A stretch of DNA of 64,000 nt from CBDDKZ01 sp965230415 (GTDB lineage: Bacteria > Bacteroidota > Bacteroidia > Cytophagales > JAAEPT01). This document shows, piece after piece, positions 45,544 to 54,271 of the stretch. A program made the position numbers and the translations under genes. Under the pieces are notes generated by a model. That model was not told where the DNA came from, ran no database searches, and was given only the letters and a program-made list of their open reading frames with translations. How positions within the stretch are numbered: the first letter of the stretch is position 1; every line of letters begins with the position of its first letter. The stretch spans positions 102,715 to 166,714 of the forward strand of contig CBDDKZ010000001.1 of assembly GCA_965230415.1 (NCBI GenBank), in the 5' to 3' direction.

Positions 45544-48104
45544 TTAGGACATCCTCCAATCTCCACCTGCAATAGATTTCCGGCCGTTACAGTGAGTCCC
45601 GGAAGGAGTTGAGCATAATTACCCGCCCTGTACGTCACATTTGTGCCGACATTACCGCTGATCACACGACTAGAAAATATGGCGGAACTCGCGTTGTATA
45701 CTTGCACCCCGGTGCTGTAGGGGTTGCTGGGGTCATTGGCTTCGCTCAAAATCACTACTGCCGGACAAGTAGTGAAGGCATCTGTCCGCCAAACGCCCCT
45801 GCCGTGTGTTGAGGCATAGAGCTTGCCCTCGAACAACTTCAGATCTGCGATCGTCACTGTTGGCAGCCCATTTGCAAAATACACCCAACTGTCCAGATTG
45901 TCATCTGTATAATAAACTCCAAGGTCATTGCCGAGGTACATGCCATTCTGTGACGATTCAGTATCATAGAGCATTGTGTTGACCGGAATATTGGGCAGTC
46001 CGGGCTTGTCGACCAATGTGAACGACTGAGCGTAGTCAGTCGACTTCATAACCTTCACACTATCCACATATCCACCGAATCCAACCCATAAGGTGGCAGC
46101 GTTTGAGGGGTCGACAATAATTGATCTGACAGGGGTGCCGGGTGTAATGGGAAGCTCAGCAGTTTCATTGGCCCATAGTACATTGCTTGGTTGGGCATCG
46201 ATATTTATCGTTGTTCGCCATTCCAGACCATTTGAGATGTACATCACATGATGATCGTCAAATCCTTGTGCCATGGCGACAATAACATCTGTCGAATCAA
46301 ATCCCGGGTCGATCTCATCGTATGAGGTTCCACCACCTTTAAACTGACGGAATATGGTACGAAACGTGTGAAAGAATGTGTCGGGTTGAGTAGTATGTAA
46401 AATCCAGGGACATGTCCAGGGTTGACTACCAACTAACGGAGCCGGAGTAATAATATCCCAGGAGCCACCATCATTACTGGTGCTCCATCTGTCGCCTTGG
46501 GTGCTGGCGTAGATTACATCAGTGTCGGAGGGATCGAAATGACACTCAAATCCATCCGCACCTAGCTGAACCAATCCATCCTGTCCAATAACCCACATAC
46601 TGCTCCCATTATCCTGTGTACCGCAAATGATCCTTATGTTATTACTGGAGTTACGCGCAATGTCGAAATCATAGATCTGAAGAATATTCAAGCCCTCATT
46701 GATATCCGTCCAGCTACTCCCGTCATTGGATGTGAACCAAACGCCACCATCGGTGCATGCATACAAACTTTCATCTGACCGGTATACAAAATTGTGTATA
46801 TCTCCATGCACGTATGGTTGGGCGTGGTTCGTATTCCATGAGCTTAGATTGGACCAGGATGATCCACGATTCGCTGATCGCCATATGTTTACACCGCCGA
46901 TGTACACCACGTCCTCATCTGCTGGGTCCACAATTAACGATATATCGTAGGAGGCCTGGTGATCGGTTGCTTGCCCTTGCGGATCGCTGCTCATAATATT
47001 GGGCTGAACAGAAGTTGGTGGATTCCCCGCCTGCGACTTAAGCGTAAACGATTGAGCAGAATTCGTCGACTCATAAAATCCTCTAAACCCTGTGCTCCCT
47101 CCTCCATACAACAGGTAGACTCTGTTGGGGTCAGTTGGAGCGACCGCTACGGCGATTCTATTAAAATTAGCATTAGGCAGGCCAAGATCATCTTCCAGCT
47201 CCCAGGTCACGCCCGAGTCATCGCTGGTATAAAATGCTGAGAAACTAGTCGCATACATATTGTCTGGATCCCCTGGGCGAAATTCAATATCGACGAATAT
47301 CCCGCTAGTGACATTTGCCCAAGAATTGGCTCCATCAACGCTCCGGGCTATCCCTCCATTCCAGCAAACAAATAATATATCAGGATTCTCAGGGTGCATC
47401 ACAATCTTGTAGCCATAGCACGGAGCACTCGAGAGCTCATTGCAAGTAAAGCCGGTCCTGTTCCATGTATATCCCCCATTCGTGCTTTTCAACACTCCAA
47501 TTGACGGGCTGTCCGTACCGTCGCCATCACCCGTTAGTATATACATGATATTTGGCGAATCGGGATGAATTGCTATACCCGAAACGCCGATCGAAGGGTG
47601 TCCATCGGTCAGGCATGTCCAGGTCGCTCCGTTGTTATTTGATCTCCACAGCCCTCCTTCGGCCGTGCCGATGAAGATAATATTCGCATTCGTCGGATGG
47701 AACGCCATACAGTTTACCAGGCCATGTCCTATCATCCAGGCCCCATCCAGGATATAATTAGTTGGGCTTACATCTTCCCAGTTCGCATTCATCTGACGGT
47801 TAGCAGGTTGTCGTCTGAGCCTGGCTTGAAGTTGAGTATACTCCGTCATGGTAGCTCCCATATAATTGGCAACCTTCCCGTCAGGTGTTAACCGACCTCG
47901 CATCTTTTGCTCCCAACGTTTGAATTGTTTGTAACCTGATCCTTTCCCCTTGTCCCTATTCTCATAATAGGCCTCTACGTCCTTGACAGTTTGACGAAAG
48001 TCATTATCATTCATTTGAAGTATCTCCTGGTAAGGCCGCTGTGCTGTGACCTGGCACCAACAAACTACAACGAAACCCATTATGTATATGATCGCTCGCA
48101 ACAT
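45540..48104 (-). CDS. secreted BNR/sortilin-type propeller protein with C-terminal 3-coathanger-like domain
   Basis: 854 residues from ATG 48104; an upstream start at 48137 would overlap the preceding gene and lengthen the signal, so it is not chosen. After the signal peptide (about 1-22, ending VTAQ) and a helical region with a conserved basic linker, there are ten or more BNR-type blades of the form N-x-G-x-T-W (GGLWRSNNNGATWTCL, KSTNGGYTWNRTG, YTSDDSGVTWE, RSANRGSSWS). The C-terminal part, VTYRAGNYAQLLPGLTVTAG to VEIGGCPN, looks like a 3-coathanger stack domain. No type A sorting domain is seen, so the C-terminal module may substitute or be retained in another way. The fibre protein gene lies ten bases upstream on the same strand. 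Confidence 0.87.
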   Translation of the reverse strand: MLRAIIYIMGFVVVCWCQVTAQRPYQEILQMNDNDFRQTVKDVEAYYENRDKGKGSGYKQFKRWEQKMRGRLTPDGKVANYMGATMTEYTQLQARLRRQPANRQMNANWEDVSPTNYILDGAWMIGHGLVNCMAFHPTNANIIFIGTAEGGLWRSNNNGATWTCLTDGHPSIGVSGIAIHPDSPNIMYILTGDGDGTDSPSIGVLKSTNGGYTWNRTGFTCNELSSAPCYGYKIVMHPENPDILFVCWNGGIARSVDGANSWANVTSGIFVDIEFRPGDPDNMYATSFSAFYTSDDSGVTWELEDDLGLPNANFNRIAVAVAPTDPNRVYLLYGGGSTGFRGFYESTNSAQSFTLKSQAGNPPTSVQPNIMSSDPQGQATDHQASYDISLIVDPADEDVVYIGGVNIWRSANRGSSWSNLSSWNTNHAQPYVHGDIHNFVYRSDESLYACTDGGVWFTSNDGSSWTDINEGLNILQIYDFDIARNSSNNIRIICGTQDNGSSMWVIGQDGLVQLGADGFECHFDPSDTDVIYASTQGDRWSTSNDGGSWDIITPAPLVGSQPWTCPWILHTTQPDTFFHTFRTIFRQFKGGGTSYDEIDPGFDSTDVIVAMAQGFDDHHVMYISNGLEWRTTINIDAQPSNVLWANETAELPITPGTPVRSIIVDPSNAATLWVGFGGYVDSVKVMKSTDYAQSFTLVDKPGLPNIPVNTMLYDTESSQNGMYLGNDLGVYYTDDNLDSWVYFANGLPTVTIADLKLFEGKLYASTHGRGVWRTDAFTTCPAVVILSEANDPSNPYSTGVQVYNASSAIFSSRVISGNVGTNVTYRAGNYAQLLPGLTVTAGNLLQVEIGGCPN

Positions 48105-48114
48105 GTCAAGTAAT

Positions 48115-50502
48115 TTATTGGTTTTCAAGTTCTTCAATCCGCCTGGTCAGTCTGTCATTCTCCTCTTGTATCTTAATCATATGAAGCGTAAGCTCCTCAA
48201 CCTTTTCCAATAATAAGCGCTGCATGCTACCTACTTCAAATCCATTATCAGCCTCGATCTCATCAGCTGAAGGAATGCCCGGCAGGTGACCCTCCATATC
48301 AATGAACTTCTTTGTCTCTTCCAGTGACATGAGATCATAATCCTCCTTGAACACATAATCCGGCCAGTCAGAAGAAAGCTGGACCTTCAATTCTTCTGCA
48401 ATAACCTTCCCGTTGACGTTCAGCTTATAACCGTTGGCTCCGAATGATGTTCCGATTAATACTTGATTGGTAGCATGGTTCACACGAAAAGTGCTTCCAT
48501 CAATCCAGGCCGAGCCATTTACTTCCAGGTGTGTATTCGGAAAGCTGGTGTTGATTCCTACATAGTTATCGCTTTCCTTGACACTGAGTGCCGATCCTCC
48601 CAGTGTTATGTCACCATCGGCCTCCAGAAAAATCCCGTCGTGCGAAGCCGTATTGATCCTGATCCGATTTGAACCCGTGGACCTAAGTTGCAACACGGTT
48701 CCAAAGAACTCCAGCATACCTTTTATTGATACTCCCTGGTTGAATTCAATCTTCGGAGCCGTATTCGAGATACGCATATTCCCCCCATTTAGATGAAACT
48801 TCTGCACAGGCGAACCCGTACCTATTCCAACTTTGTTCTGAACCGCATCAATATGAAAGGTCGCGCCATCCACATTGACGTCCCCGTCAGATCGAATATC
48901 CATACGTTCAATATTGTTCGTGCTAAAGTTAATTGCGCCAGACTGGAGGTTATTAATGGTCATCTCTGTCCCGGAATGATTTACCACTCCCCTATTGACA
49001 CCATCTTTAAACCATTGCACTGTGGGTGATGGTCCATCCACTCGCGCGTTGCCTACCACGTGGAGGTCCTGCAAGGGGTTTGTGGTTCCGATACCAACTC
49101 GTCCGCTTGAGTGGATGGTAAGTCTATTGGTGTTATTCGTAACCAGATGAATGCTGCCGCTTGTTAAATCATTCCGCATGTGCAAATGATTTGAAGCCCA
49201 CCATAGTCTCCCCCGAGCCAGATTACCATCGTACAACTTCAATTGGGGAGTCGCATTATCAATCATAATATTACCATCGGCAACATGAAGCTTTTCATTA
49301 GGAGCAGCTACACCAATTCCGACCCTATTATCCTCGGCGTCAACAACCATTGTAGTTTCATCTATGACGGTTGTGCCGTCCGACTCGATGCGTAGTTGAT
49401 CCTCTCCTCCGGTTCTCAGTGCCAGGTAGCCATCGCTTTCATTGATCAGGAACATATTGGATCCGTTAGCAGCCAGTGTTCCGCTATGTCCTGATTGCCA
49501 GTACAGGTTGACCTGTCCCGGTGTACCTTCATAGTCTGACAAGCGCAACTTACCCACAAGATGTGTGCGTTCAAGGGCCGGACTAACCCCTATTCCAAGA
49601 GTATCAAACTGAACGGTGCCGGCAACATCCAGCATTGCACCTGGTGTCGATGTTCCGATTGCCACCGTATCAAAGCGAGCTCCACCAATAACGTCAAGTT
49701 TCATAGCAGGCGTAATCGTTCCAATTCCGACTTCGCCACTCGATCGAATCGCCATGTGGGTGGTGTTATTTGTACCCAAAAACATTGAGCCGGCTTCGTG
49801 ATTTGTCAGAAATGTTGTACTTCCATTCTGAAGGGCTGAAAACACCGGCTCACCAAACTGACGAAGCTGCAACTCAGGCAAAGTGCCTACAGCGGCAATA
49901 TTCCCCTGCACATGGAGCTTCTCCAACGGGAATACGGAGCCTATTCCAATGTTACCGGAAACTTTATCCACTGTCATTCTGATACCACCTCCTACAGTCA
50001 GCTTCCATTTACTATCATGGCCATCGAAGTAGTGGTAGGCCTGGAATGAGCTATCGACCGCATAACCGTAATAGGGCTTTCCACTTGAGCCGCCATATGT
50101 ATCGACGTACATCCCCCCGTATGAATTGGTAGGAACGGAGACTCCCAACTTCTCATTGAGTCCAAGAGTAAAATTGCGCCCTAACAGTATGCGTTTCTGC
50201 TGGAAGTCGAAAATCATCCCGTGAATGCTGTCTGCGGTGCTGAGATTGAGTTGATTCTGCGGTGAATTATAAAACCATCCTCCCTTGAACTCCTCATCGC
50301 GAAAAAAACGAAATCCCGATGTATCAGTTATCGGGGTAAAAAGATCAATGAACGCCGGTTGTCCTTCAACGCGGAGGTTTCCATTTTTCAAATGCAATAA
50401 TTCCTGCGGGGTCTCCGTTCCAATTCCCACGTTCTGTGCCAATAGTTCGGTCACTACGGTAGCAAAGAGCAGGATCAAGGTATACCTGATGTAGTGTTTC
50501 AT
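48115..50502 (-). CDS. NVGIGT-type fibre protein with C-terminal chaperone/coiled-coil region
   Basis: 795 residues from ATG 50502 (MKHYIRYTLILLFATVV signal peptide). The mature protein opens with QNVGIGTETPQELLHL and repeats VGIGT-x-x-P-x-x-x-L-x-V blocks, a beta-prism-like arrangement shared with phage tail fibres and Bacteroidota surface proteins. The C-terminus, KLNVNGKVIAEELKVQ, then DYDLMSLEETKKFIDMEGHL and a coiled coil (KVEELTLHMIKIQEENDRL), resembles intramolecular chaperone tails that trimerise the fibre. A module of about 60 residues near 130-190 (GGMYVDTYGGSSGKPYYGYA) recurs in the fibre protein at 62101. It is followed after ten bases by the propeller gene, so they probably form one operon. 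Confidence 0.88.
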   Translation of the reverse strand: MKHYIRYTLILLFATVVTELLAQNVGIGTETPQELLHLKNGNLRVEGQPAFIDLFTPITDTSGFRFFRDEEFKGGWFYNSPQNQLNLSTADSIHGMIFDFQQKRILLGRNFTLGLNEKLGVSVPTNSYGGMYVDTYGGSSGKPYYGYAVDSSFQAYHYFDGHDSKWKLTVGGGIRMTVDKVSGNIGIGSVFPLEKLHVQGNIAAVGTLPELQLRQFGEPVFSALQNGSTTFLTNHEAGSMFLGTNNTTHMAIRSSGEVGIGTITPAMKLDVIGGARFDTVAIGTSTPGAMLDVAGTVQFDTLGIGVSPALERTHLVGKLRLSDYEGTPGQVNLYWQSGHSGTLAANGSNMFLINESDGYLALRTGGEDQLRIESDGTTVIDETTMVVDAEDNRVGIGVAAPNEKLHVADGNIMIDNATPQLKLYDGNLARGRLWWASNHLHMRNDLTSGSIHLVTNNTNRLTIHSSGRVGIGTTNPLQDLHVVGNARVDGPSPTVQWFKDGVNRGVVNHSGTEMTINNLQSGAINFSTNNIERMDIRSDGDVNVDGATFHIDAVQNKVGIGTGSPVQKFHLNGGNMRISNTAPKIEFNQGVSIKGMLEFFGTVLQLRSTGSNRIRINTASHDGIFLEADGDITLGGSALSVKESDNYVGINTSFPNTHLEVNGSAWIDGSTFRVNHATNQVLIGTSFGANGYKLNVNGKVIAEELKVQLSSDWPDYVFKEDYDLMSLEETKKFIDMEGHLPGIPSADEIEADNGFEVGSMQRLLLEKVEELTLHMIKIQEENDRLTRRIEELENQ

Positions 50503-50604
50503 GCGAGTAGTATTATTTAAATACAATGTCGCACTGAACGGACCACCACACTAGTCAGATTCCCTGAACGGGCGACTTGAATAAGTGAACGGCAATTCCC
50601 GCCG

Positions 50605-51351
50605 CTACTTCTTATAGATCATTTCCATTAACAGTTCCTTGCGTGCGCGAGCGACCTGGATCGCGCTACCGTCCTTGAGGACAACTTGCCCGCCTGATCC
50701 CTTGATATACTGCTTGATGTATTGGAGGTTGACAAGGTATGATTTGTGTGTTCTGAAGAACATTCCGCTGTCAACCATACTTTCGAAATCACTGAGCGTG
50801 CGCGAGATAACATACTTCTCACCATCCACAGTATAGATACTTGTGTAGTTACCATCTGCGTGGCAGTAAAGAATCTCCTCAATACTGATGAAGTCCAGTC
50901 CCTTTAATGTTGGCAAGGCAATCTTCGAGAATCCCGCACTTGACTGCAAGTTTGTCAGCAACAAGTCAACCTGTGCACTGGATTGCTTGAGTGCAACATT
51001 CTTCTCAACCTTTAGCACAGCCCTGGTCAATTCTTCGCCGTCGACCGGTTTGAGGAGATAATCCAGAGCACTTACTTTGATCGCCTGCATGGAATATTGG
51101 TCGAATGCGGTCACAAAAATGACTTCAAACTCGATCTTGTCCAACTTTCTGAGCAGCTCAAATCCAGTCATACCAGGCATCTGGATATCCAGAAAGACGA
51201 GGTCGGGCTTGATAGCGCTTATGGCTGCCAGCCCGGCTTCCGGACCTTGACATAGCTGAGCGATTTCTACGTGCGGGCAGTTGAGCTCAAGCTCCATTCG
51301 AAGGGTTTCCAGGCTGTTCTTTTCGTCATCAATCAGGATTGCTTTTAACAT
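50605..51351 (-). CDS. LytTR-family response regulator
   Basis: 248 residues. The receiver domain (1-120) has ILIDDEKNS, phospho-acceptor Asp in LVFLDIQMPGMTG (about 55) and Lys in YLLKPVDG; the LytTR DNA-binding domain (about 145-245) has ISIEEILYCHADGNYTSIYT, FFRTHKSYLVNLQYI and LKDGSAIQVARAR. It is 12 bases downstream of its kinase on the same strand. LytTR regulators bind paired 9-10 bp sites near target promoters; none was identified here. The nearby fibre and propeller genes lie directly downstream (103-base gap) and are plausible targets. Confidence 0.95.
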   Translation of the reverse strand: MLKAILIDDEKNSLETLRMELELNCPHVEIAQLCQGPEAGLAAISAIKPDLVFLDIQMPGMTGFELLRKLDKIEFEVIFVTAFDQYSMQAIKVSALDYLLKPVDGEELTRAVLKVEKNVALKQSSAQVDLLLTNLQSSAGFSKIALPTLKGLDFISIEEILYCHADGNYTSIYTVDGEKYVISRTLSDFESMVDSGMFFRTHKSYLVNLQYIKQYIKGSGGQVVLKDGSAIQVARARKELLMEMIYKK

Positions 51352-51363
51352 AACGGGCGGGTT

Positions 51364-53625
51364 TTATTTGACAGGGTCTCCGTTCAACCATTTACGGGCC
51401 ATCCTGGCGTCTATCAGCGGAAGTGATATTGTCACTTTAGTACCGCATGCCTGGCCCTTATGATCATGTAAGTCATCGACATAAACCGACGCATCGATCT
51501 CCAGGCTTTGTTTAACCAATTCAATTCTGTCACTGGTTATCTGCATACCGTACGATTTATTGACTTCAAGGTCTGAAGACCTGGCGCGTCGTGATGCCTC
51601 ACGACCCACACCATCGTCCTGGACACAAATTTCAATTCGACCGGAGCGCTGTGAAATTGCTATCACAAGGTTGCCGGTTTCTTGCTTGTGCATCAAACCG
51701 TGCCAGATCGCGTTTTCGACATATGGCTGCACTAACATTGGTGGTGTAAAGAAATCGTCTGTGTCAAGCTCCTCCGATATATTGATCTGGCTTGTAAATC
51801 CATCATCAAATCGAAGTTTTTCAATCTCGATATACAACTCAAGTGCCTTAAGTTCGTCCGTAAGCGTGATCAGTTTGGACTTTGAATTCCGCAATACCAA
51901 TCGCATCAAATGTGAGAAGCGGGTGAGGTACCGATTCGCTACCTCAGTATCCTGTTTCATCACGTGCATTTTGATGGAGTTAAGAGAATTGAAAATGAAG
52001 TGTGGATTCATTTGTGCTCTAAGCGCACTCATCTCTGATTCAGCCAATCGCAGTCGATACTCTCTTTCAAGTTTCTCACGCTTACTGCGCTGCCATGCCA
52101 ATAATCTCCACACTATGAGAGCGGTTAAAAGACACACTGAGCATATGATGTAGAGGAAGTTTCTGGATCTCCAGAATACCTGGTACTTGCGAACTTGCCA
52201 TGATGATCCGGGAATCCATGTGTTGCCATCAACGCTTGCCTCCAGCCGCAGGGTATACTCGCCTTCCGGAAGCTCCTCCAATACAATTTTTTCCCTGGCT
52301 AACTTGTATTGCCATGTTCGCTTCTGTCCTTCTATCAAATACCGATACTGAACTTCGCGTTCAATACCGTAGTAAGGTGCCGCGATCACGATTTCTACTT
52401 TGCTTTGCTCAGGAGTCACGCCAATGACCCTACTCTGCGGGGTGATAATCGCATCCGTTACACGTTCACCATCAATAATCACTTCCCGCACGAGCGGAGG
52501 GTACAAACGTGAAGTTCCTTGATCACCGTTCAAGTGTACGACCGCTGCTCCTTTGGACCCGGAAGCAACTAAAATATTTTCCCCAATGTACTGCAGCGCT
52601 CCCGCGATACGACTATCCCGCTTGTATGGTTCGGGAAATGGTAGCGAGTCGAAGTAGGTGAAGGTGCGTGATTCAATATCGAAAGCCCCGTATCCATATG
52701 TTGAGGCAATCCAGTAGGAGTTTTGATCTTTACGCAACAAATCAAAGTAAACGTCCCACGGCTTTTCCACATTGTCGTCCCGCGACCTTGACCATTCCCC
52801 TGTCCTCGTGTTGTATGTCATTATTCCTCCAGCCCAGGTTCCGATCACCAACAAATCATCAGTGTAGAAGTCCATTGCATTGATAAGGAATTGATCATTG
52901 GGGAGCGAGACCTCAGCACTGGCGGAAAATGGCATCACATATCTGGTTATTTCTGATGTGCTCTTATCAAAGGACGCCAAGCCAAAGCGCGTCCCCAGCC
53001 AAATGATGTTCTGATTTATCGGGTCCCTGATCAGCCTCTGGATCCGATTGAGATTGTCTCTGTCCTGGTTTTCAAGTTCCGCTCCCGTGTAACTGAATAA
53101 TCCTGTCTGGCCAGATGCAACGTGATATTCAACCAACCCAGCTGTAGTTCCGAACCAAAAGATGCTGTCTCCTTCATTGAGCATGTCCCAAACGCCATAG
53201 CCAATGGAGTTAGTTAGTTCTGCCAGGTTTAATCGACCAAAATTGTCCGTTGTAGGGTCGTAGATGCAGACTCCCTGACTTCTCGTTCCAAGCCAGATCG
53301 TATTGTCCGATGCTCGCCGTTGGAGAAAGGTGATGTTGACATCAGACAGCGCAGTTGAATCACCAATATCCGCCGCGAGTGGATACGATTTTTGCCCATC
53401 ATAGATATACAGCCCTTTGCTCGCTTCGTCGTAAGCAAACCACAGCAACCCACGATCATCAATCAACACATCCCCGGCGCGACTGAACTCTGGCAGGCCT
53501 GGAATATACTTGTACTCAACAGGCGGCAACGCAACTTGACCCACGGCATTGACCAAACCCAACGCCATTGCCAACGCGAGCATAGTCAGTATTCGCGGGG
53601 TTTCCCTGTGTAAAAAAGCGGCCAT
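51364..53625 (-). CDS. LytS/YehU-type sensor histidine kinase with Reg_prop propeller and Y_Y_Y domain
   Basis: 753 residues. The N-terminal signal/anchor (about 1-28) leads to two-component regulator propeller repeats (about 35-385, ISRAGDVLIDDRGLLWFAYD, IIWLGTRFGLASFDKST), a Y_Y_Y-type beta domain (about 410-480, YYGIEREVQYRYLIEG), one membrane span (about 490-512, FLYIICSVCLLTALIVW), and a His_kinase module with QMNPHFIFNSLNSIKMH (about 535-550) and an HATPase domain (VQPYVENAIWHGLMHK, VQDDGVGRE). This one-span hybrid sensor type is common in Bacteroidota and pairs with LytTR regulators; the signal is likely an outside polymer or peptide. Operon partner: the regulator 12 bases downstream. 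Confidence 0.95.
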   Translation of the reverse strand: MAAFLHRETPRILTMLALAMALGLVNAVGQVALPPVEYKYIPGLPEFSRAGDVLIDDRGLLWFAYDEASKGLYIYDGQKSYPLAADIGDSTALSDVNITFLQRRASDNTIWLGTRSQGVCIYDPTTDNFGRLNLAELTNSIGYGVWDMLNEGDSIFWFGTTAGLVEYHVASGQTGLFSYTGAELENQDRDNLNRIQRLIRDPINQNIIWLGTRFGLASFDKSTSEITRYVMPFSASAEVSLPNDQFLINAMDFYTDDLLVIGTWAGGIMTYNTRTGEWSRSRDDNVEKPWDVYFDLLRKDQNSYWIASTYGYGAFDIESRTFTYFDSLPFPEPYKRDSRIAGALQYIGENILVASGSKGAAVVHLNGDQGTSRLYPPLVREVIIDGERVTDAIITPQSRVIGVTPEQSKVEIVIAAPYYGIEREVQYRYLIEGQKRTWQYKLAREKIVLEELPEGEYTLRLEASVDGNTWIPGSSWQVRKYQVFWRSRNFLYIICSVCLLTALIVWRLLAWQRSKREKLEREYRLRLAESEMSALRAQMNPHFIFNSLNSIKMHVMKQDTEVANRYLTRFSHLMRLVLRNSKSKLITLTDELKALELYIEIEKLRFDDGFTSQINISEELDTDDFFTPPMLVQPYVENAIWHGLMHKQETGNLVIAISQRSGRIEICVQDDGVGREASRRARSSDLEVNKSYGMQITSDRIELVKQSLEIDASVYVDDLHDHKGQACGTKVTISLPLIDARMARKWLNGDPVK

Positions 53626-53850
53626 GCCTGGTGATTCAATAGCAATGTCGCGCTTTCCCGCGAACTGACAACTCTGCCTTTGTTATCGGTGGGCGCGGGT
53701 GTGTGTGCAGTGTTCTGTTAAGAGGTTGCTACCTGGGCAGGATTTGAAAGGATACTTATTGGAATGATGATGCTAATTAGCGGATTTTCGCGGATTACTT
53801 TTCACCGTATCGAGTTTCGCCTTTCGAATTTCTGATATCAGATTTCAGAA

Positions 53851-53915
53851 GGGGTTCTCGCAGACCATAGGTGCTGACAAGTCTCGGCCAAGCCGAGGGT
53901 TCGTCAGTATTCCGC
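53851..53915. repeat. hairpin repeat family B, copy 3
   Basis: GGTTCTCGCAGACC and GTGCTGACAAGT lead to CTCGGC-caa-GCCGAG (53883-53897) and GTTCGTCAGTATT, so the inner stem and the outer CTGAC/GTCAG pairing are both kept although the loop differs from other copies. That pattern suggests selection on structure. Confidence 0.7.
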
Positions 53916-54098
53916 AGATTAACCAGATCGAGCATATACGCCAGAAACTCCTACACTTTTGAATTTCCCGCATTTTTGATTCTACATTTTGCGGTTTCAT
54001 TTGGTTCTCGCAGACCCACGGTGCCGACAGACTGCAAGGATCGTCGGTATCACGCTGATTGACGCAGATCTCTATACTCACCGTTTCCTCCATTCTCC

Positions 54099-54181
54099 AT
54101 CCCGACTATCCACTGCGTTCCTGTCGGGATCAGTTCGAACATCCTCGGCGTAGCCTCGGTGTCTCACTGATTCTCAATTAA
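54099..54181. repeat. 83-bp repeat family C, copy 2
   Basis: It differs from 45461-45543 at only two adjacent bases (AC to GT) and keeps the ATCCCGAC / GTCGGGAT stem. It lies 90 bases upstream of the three-repeat T9SS gene. Confidence 0.85.
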
Positions 54182-54271
54182 CCTGTTAACCTTTCACAAA
54201 CCAACTACATAAACCCCTGAATCCGCGTCAACCCCGCGTGGAACTCAACTTGTATACACTAAACACGAATC

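Larger units (their letters stand above)
53626..54271. other. repeat-rich intergenic region
   Basis: 646 bases without a supported gene. It contains a GCGGATTTTCGCGGAT word (about 53,778), a family B hairpin copy (53851-53915), a decayed family B copy (54002-54072) and an 83-bp family C copy (54099-54181). It separates the divergent kinase gene and three-repeat T9SS gene. Confidence 0.6.
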
